DNA from: an uncultured bacterium
GTDB taxonomy: Bacteria > Actinomycetota > Coriobacteriia > Coriobacteriales > Coriobacteriaceae
Direction: 5' to 3'
NCBI GenBank assembly: GCA_905215525.1
Contig: CAJMQJ010000004.1
Span: 124,001-188,000 of the forward strand
Length of the DNA stretch: 64,000 nucleotides
This document shows positions 61,992 to 64,000 of the stretch, in pieces. Under the pieces are notes generated by a model that searched no databases, was not told the origin of the DNA, and saw nothing but the letters and a program-made list of their open reading frames with translations. The position numbers were made by a program, and so were the translations under genes. The number at the start of each line of letters is the position of its first letter. The stretch's first letter is position 1.

Positions 61992-62840
61992 ATGAGCAAG
62001 GCTGATCAACAGTTTGTAGCCATGTGCCGCGATATTCTGGACCATGGCACCACCACCGAGGGCCAAAAGGTCCGCCCGGTGTGGGAGGACGGCACCCCTG
62101 CCTATACCATTAAAAACTTTGGCGTCACGGCACGCTACGACCTGCGTGAGGAGTTTCCGGCGCTTACCCTGCGTCGTACGGCCCTCAAATCTGCCATGGA
62201 TGAGATCCTGTGGATCTATCAAAAGAAGTCCAATAACGTGCATGACCTCAACAGCCATATTTGGGATGAGTGGGCCGACGAGACTGGCTCCATCGGCAAG
62301 GCCTACGGGTATCAGATTGGGCAGAAGAGCCATTATGCCGAGGGTGACTTCGATCAGATGGATCGCGTGCTGTACGACCTTAAGAACACGCCGTACAGCC
62401 GCCGCATTATGACGAATACCTACGTGTTTAGCGACCTGTCCGAGATGCACCTGTATCCGTGCGCCTACAGCGTGACGTATAACGTGACGCAGCGCCCGCA
62501 GGATGATAAACCGACGCTCAACATGATTCTCAACCAGCGCAGCCAGGACATTTTGGCTGCGAACAACTGGAATGTGTGCCAGTACGCCATTTTGCTGATG
62601 ATGGTCGCGCAGTCGGTCGATATGATTCCCGGCGAGTTGCTGCATGTGATTGCCGATGCCCACATTTACGACCGTCATGTCGATATCGTCCGCGAGCTTA
62701 TCGAGCGTCCGCAGTTTGCCGCGCCTAAGGTAACGCTTAACCCCGATGTGCATGACTTCTATGCGTTTACGACCGACGACCTGATTGTCGAGGGCTATGA
62801 GCACGGCCCGCAGGTCAAGAACATCCCCATTGCGGTGTAG
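61992..62840 (+). CDS. thyA: Thymidylate synthase
   Basis: 282 residues from ATG 61992, with AGGAGGG upstream. The nucleophile is Cys157 in HLYPCAYSVTYNV, i.e. the PCAY variant of Bacillus/phage-type ThyA rather than PCH. NQRSQDILAANNWN and HIYDRHVD complete the dUMP site. It makes dTMP from dUMP with methylene-tetrahydrofolate, regenerated by the DHFR that follows. Confidence 0.95.
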   Translation: MSKADQQFVAMCRDILDHGTTTEGQKVRPVWEDGTPAYTIKNFGVTARYDLREEFPALTLRRTALKSAMDEILWIYQKKSNNVHDLNSHIWDEWADETGSIGKAYGYQIGQKSHYAEGDFDQMDRVLYDLKNTPYSRRIMTNTYVFSDLSEMHLYPCAYSVTYNVTQRPQDDKPTLNMILNQRSQDILAANNWNVCQYAILLMMVAQSVDMIPGELLHVIADAHIYDRHVDIVRELIERPQFAAPKVTLNPDVHDFYAFTTDDLIVEGYEHGPQVKNIPIAV

Positions 62841-62849
62841 GTGACGTGC

Positions 62850-63368
62850 ATGACGTGTAAGCTTTCTGCCATTGTCGCCGTGTGCGATGACTGGGGTATT
62901 GGGTGCGAGGGCGACATGGTGGTGTCCAACCGTGCCGACATGCGTCATTTTGTGGCGTGCACCAAAGGTTGCCCGGTTATTATGGGGCGCAAGACCCTGC
63001 TGAGTTTTCCCGGCGAACGGCCGCTCAAGAATCGTCGCAATATCGTGCTCACGCGCGACGAGGATTTTTCGCCCGAAGGTGTCGACGCGGTGCATAGTAT
63101 CTGCGAGGCGCTCGCCGCGGTTGCCGATGAGCCCGTTGCCTGGGTGATCGGCGGCGGCGATGTCTATCGGCAGTTTTTGCCGTACTGCGTGGAGGCCGAG
63201 GTCACGCATAACCACTGCGTCCATCCCGTGGACACGTACTTTCCCGACTTGGACGCCGATCCCGCGTGGGAAGTTGCGCGGCGCGAAGGGGTTGCCACGA
63301 TTGCCGCGGGCGAGGGTGACGAAGGCCTCGATTATGAGTTCGTGACGTATCGTCGCGTTGAGGCGTAA
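62850..63368 (+). CDS. folA: Dihydrofolate reductase
   Basis: 172 residues from ATG 62850; GTG 62841 is in frame and possible. IVAVCDDWGIGCEGDMV, VIMGRKTLLSFPG, the IVLTR strand and VIGGGDVYRQFL are the DHFR motifs. It reduces dihydrofolate with NADPH, partner of thyA. Gap to thyA is 9 bp. Confidence 0.94.
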   Translation: MTCKLSAIVAVCDDWGIGCEGDMVVSNRADMRHFVACTKGCPVIMGRKTLLSFPGERPLKNRRNIVLTRDEDFSPEGVDAVHSICEALAAVADEPVAWVIGGGDVYRQFLPYCVEAEVTHNHCVHPVDTYFPDLDADPAWEVARREGVATIAAGEGDEGLDYEFVTYRRVEA

Positions 63369-63408
63369 ATCTCCTATTTGCCCACGGTATTATCGGGTTG
63401 GAATGATT

Positions 63409-63437
63409 GAGGGGCGGCGCTTGGCGTCGCCTCGTTT
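63409..63437 (+). terminator. Imperfect hairpin after folA
   Basis: GAGG-GGCGGCG pairs with CGTCGCCTC with a small bulge, loop CTTGG, then GTTTGAT. Weak intrinsic terminator, called by eye. Confidence 0.35.
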
Positions 63438-63477
63438 GATATAGATGCTGCTGTAAGAAGGGTGCGGGCTGGCTACT

Positions 63478-64000
63478 ATGACTGATGCCGTTGAGGTGCT
63501 GCGAATCGATTCGCTCGAGGACGAGCGGCTCGATGCCTATGTGCGACTGACCGAGCGTGAGCTGCGCTGCGTACTGGAGCCGCAGAAGGGCATCTTTATC
63601 GCCGAGAGCGCCAAGGTCATCGAGCGTGCGGTGCGTGCCGGATACGAGCCGGTGAGCTTTCTTTTGGGTGAACGCTGGCTCGACCAGATGATGCCGCTGT
63701 TTGAGCGCTTGGTTGTGCGCGAGGGAGCGGGTCCGGTCCCGGTGTTCGTGGCCTCGATGGAGCTCATGGAGCAGTTGACGGGCTTTAACGTGACGCGCGG
63801 TGCGCTCGCGGCGTTTCGTCGCCCGCGTCAGATTCCGGTCGATGAGTTCTTGGGTGGCGTTGTCGAGGCGGCGGGGGAGCGCCCTGTGCGCGTGTGCGTG
63901 CTCGAGGGCATTGTCGACCACACGAACGTGGGCGCGATTTTCCGCTCGGCTGCCGCGCTCAATGTCGACGGCATTCTGGTGAGCCCTACGTGCTGCGACC
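63478..64000 (+). CDS. SpoU/TrmH-family RNA 2'-O-methyltransferase, N-terminal part (runs off window)
   Basis: From ATG 63478 the frame is open to the window edge (174 codons). An N-terminal substrate-binding domain (KGIFIAESAKVIERAVRAGY) is followed by the start of the SPOUT knot: RVCVLEGIVDHTNVGAIFRSAAAL, with the conserved N-x-G-x(2)-FRSA motif. It methylates ribose in rRNA or tRNA; the target is unknown. Confidence 0.85.
   Translation, partial: MTDAVEVLRIDSLEDERLDAYVRLTERELRCVLEPQKGIFIAESAKVIERAVRAGYEPVSFLLGERWLDQMMPLFERLVVREGAGPVPVFVASMELMEQLTGFNVTRGALAAFRRPRQIPVDEFLGGVVEAAGERPVRVCVLEGIVDHTNVGAIFRSAAALNVDGILVSPTCCD

Noticed and set aside
1..64000. CRISPR arrays, transposases, integrases, rRNA operons
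   Set aside because: None found on reading both strands; the only repeats are homopolymers, hairpins, the tRNA pair and the gene fragment pair.

Overview
This 64 kb window is a contiguous piece of a high-GC Gram-positive chromosome. The housekeeping gene order (rimP-nusA-infB-rbfA, truB-ribF-dnaG-rpoD, asp23-fakA-recG-rsmD-coaD, rpmF-plsX-acpP-rnc-smc-ftsY-ffh), an LPKTA sortase-type surface protein, GTG/TTG starts and strong GAGG ribosome sites fit an actinobacterium. The style of the surface proteins and the fused DUF134/NifX protein suggest a gut coriobacterium such as Collinsella. That name is inference from memory, not a search result.

Layout. 1-5766: the 3' end of a capsule/exopolysaccharide cluster (glycosyltransferase, EpsG-like polymerase, TupA-like ATP-grasp, Wzx-type flippase, UDP-glucuronate 4-epimerase-like enzyme, hexapeptide acetyltransferase with a 9-G tract in codons 13-15). 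5767-8760: a sortase-anchored protein, then two broken genes (the 5' stub of a secreted protein and a decayed paralogue of the gene at 13080-13751). 9080-16167: a defence-type island with a CD-NTase/SLATT pair, a KAP-family NTPase, two uncharacterised genes, a candidate small RNA and a RloA/RloB (AbiL-like) pair. 16513-27611: one tightly overlapping eight-gene operon, pelD-pelE-pelA(DA)-pelF-pelG followed by CotH, a VTC-domain polyphosphate polymerase-like protein and DUF4956. This is a Gram-positive Pel-type exopolysaccharide locus extended by a surface kinase/polyphosphate cassette. 27724-33603: a divergent PLP enzyme, a ModE-like regulator, guaB and leuS with a long rod-like leader hairpin. 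33862-60940: translation, replication, lipid and SRP housekeeping genes with two identical tRNA-Asn genes. 61061-64000: a DUF134-NifX fusion with palindromic operators, thyA, folA and a truncated SpoU-type RNA methyltransferase.

How it works together. The first and fourth blocks both build surface polysaccharide: one capsule-type (Wzx/EpsG) and one Pel-type (PelD/E/G export, PelF polymerase, PelA deacetylase). Each carries a 9-nt poly-G tract placed so that slippage would alter output. The defence genes sit between the two surface loci, flanked by gene remnants, as expected of an integration or turnover hotspot. The most interesting unit is the pel-cotH-vtc-DUF4956 operon, whose PelD carries an extra N-terminal SDR-like domain and a degenerate GGDEF with an intact-looking RxxD c-di-GMP site.

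Limits. No searches or folding programs were run. Family calls rest on motifs and recall, residue numbers were counted by hand, and promoters and small RNAs are hypotheses.
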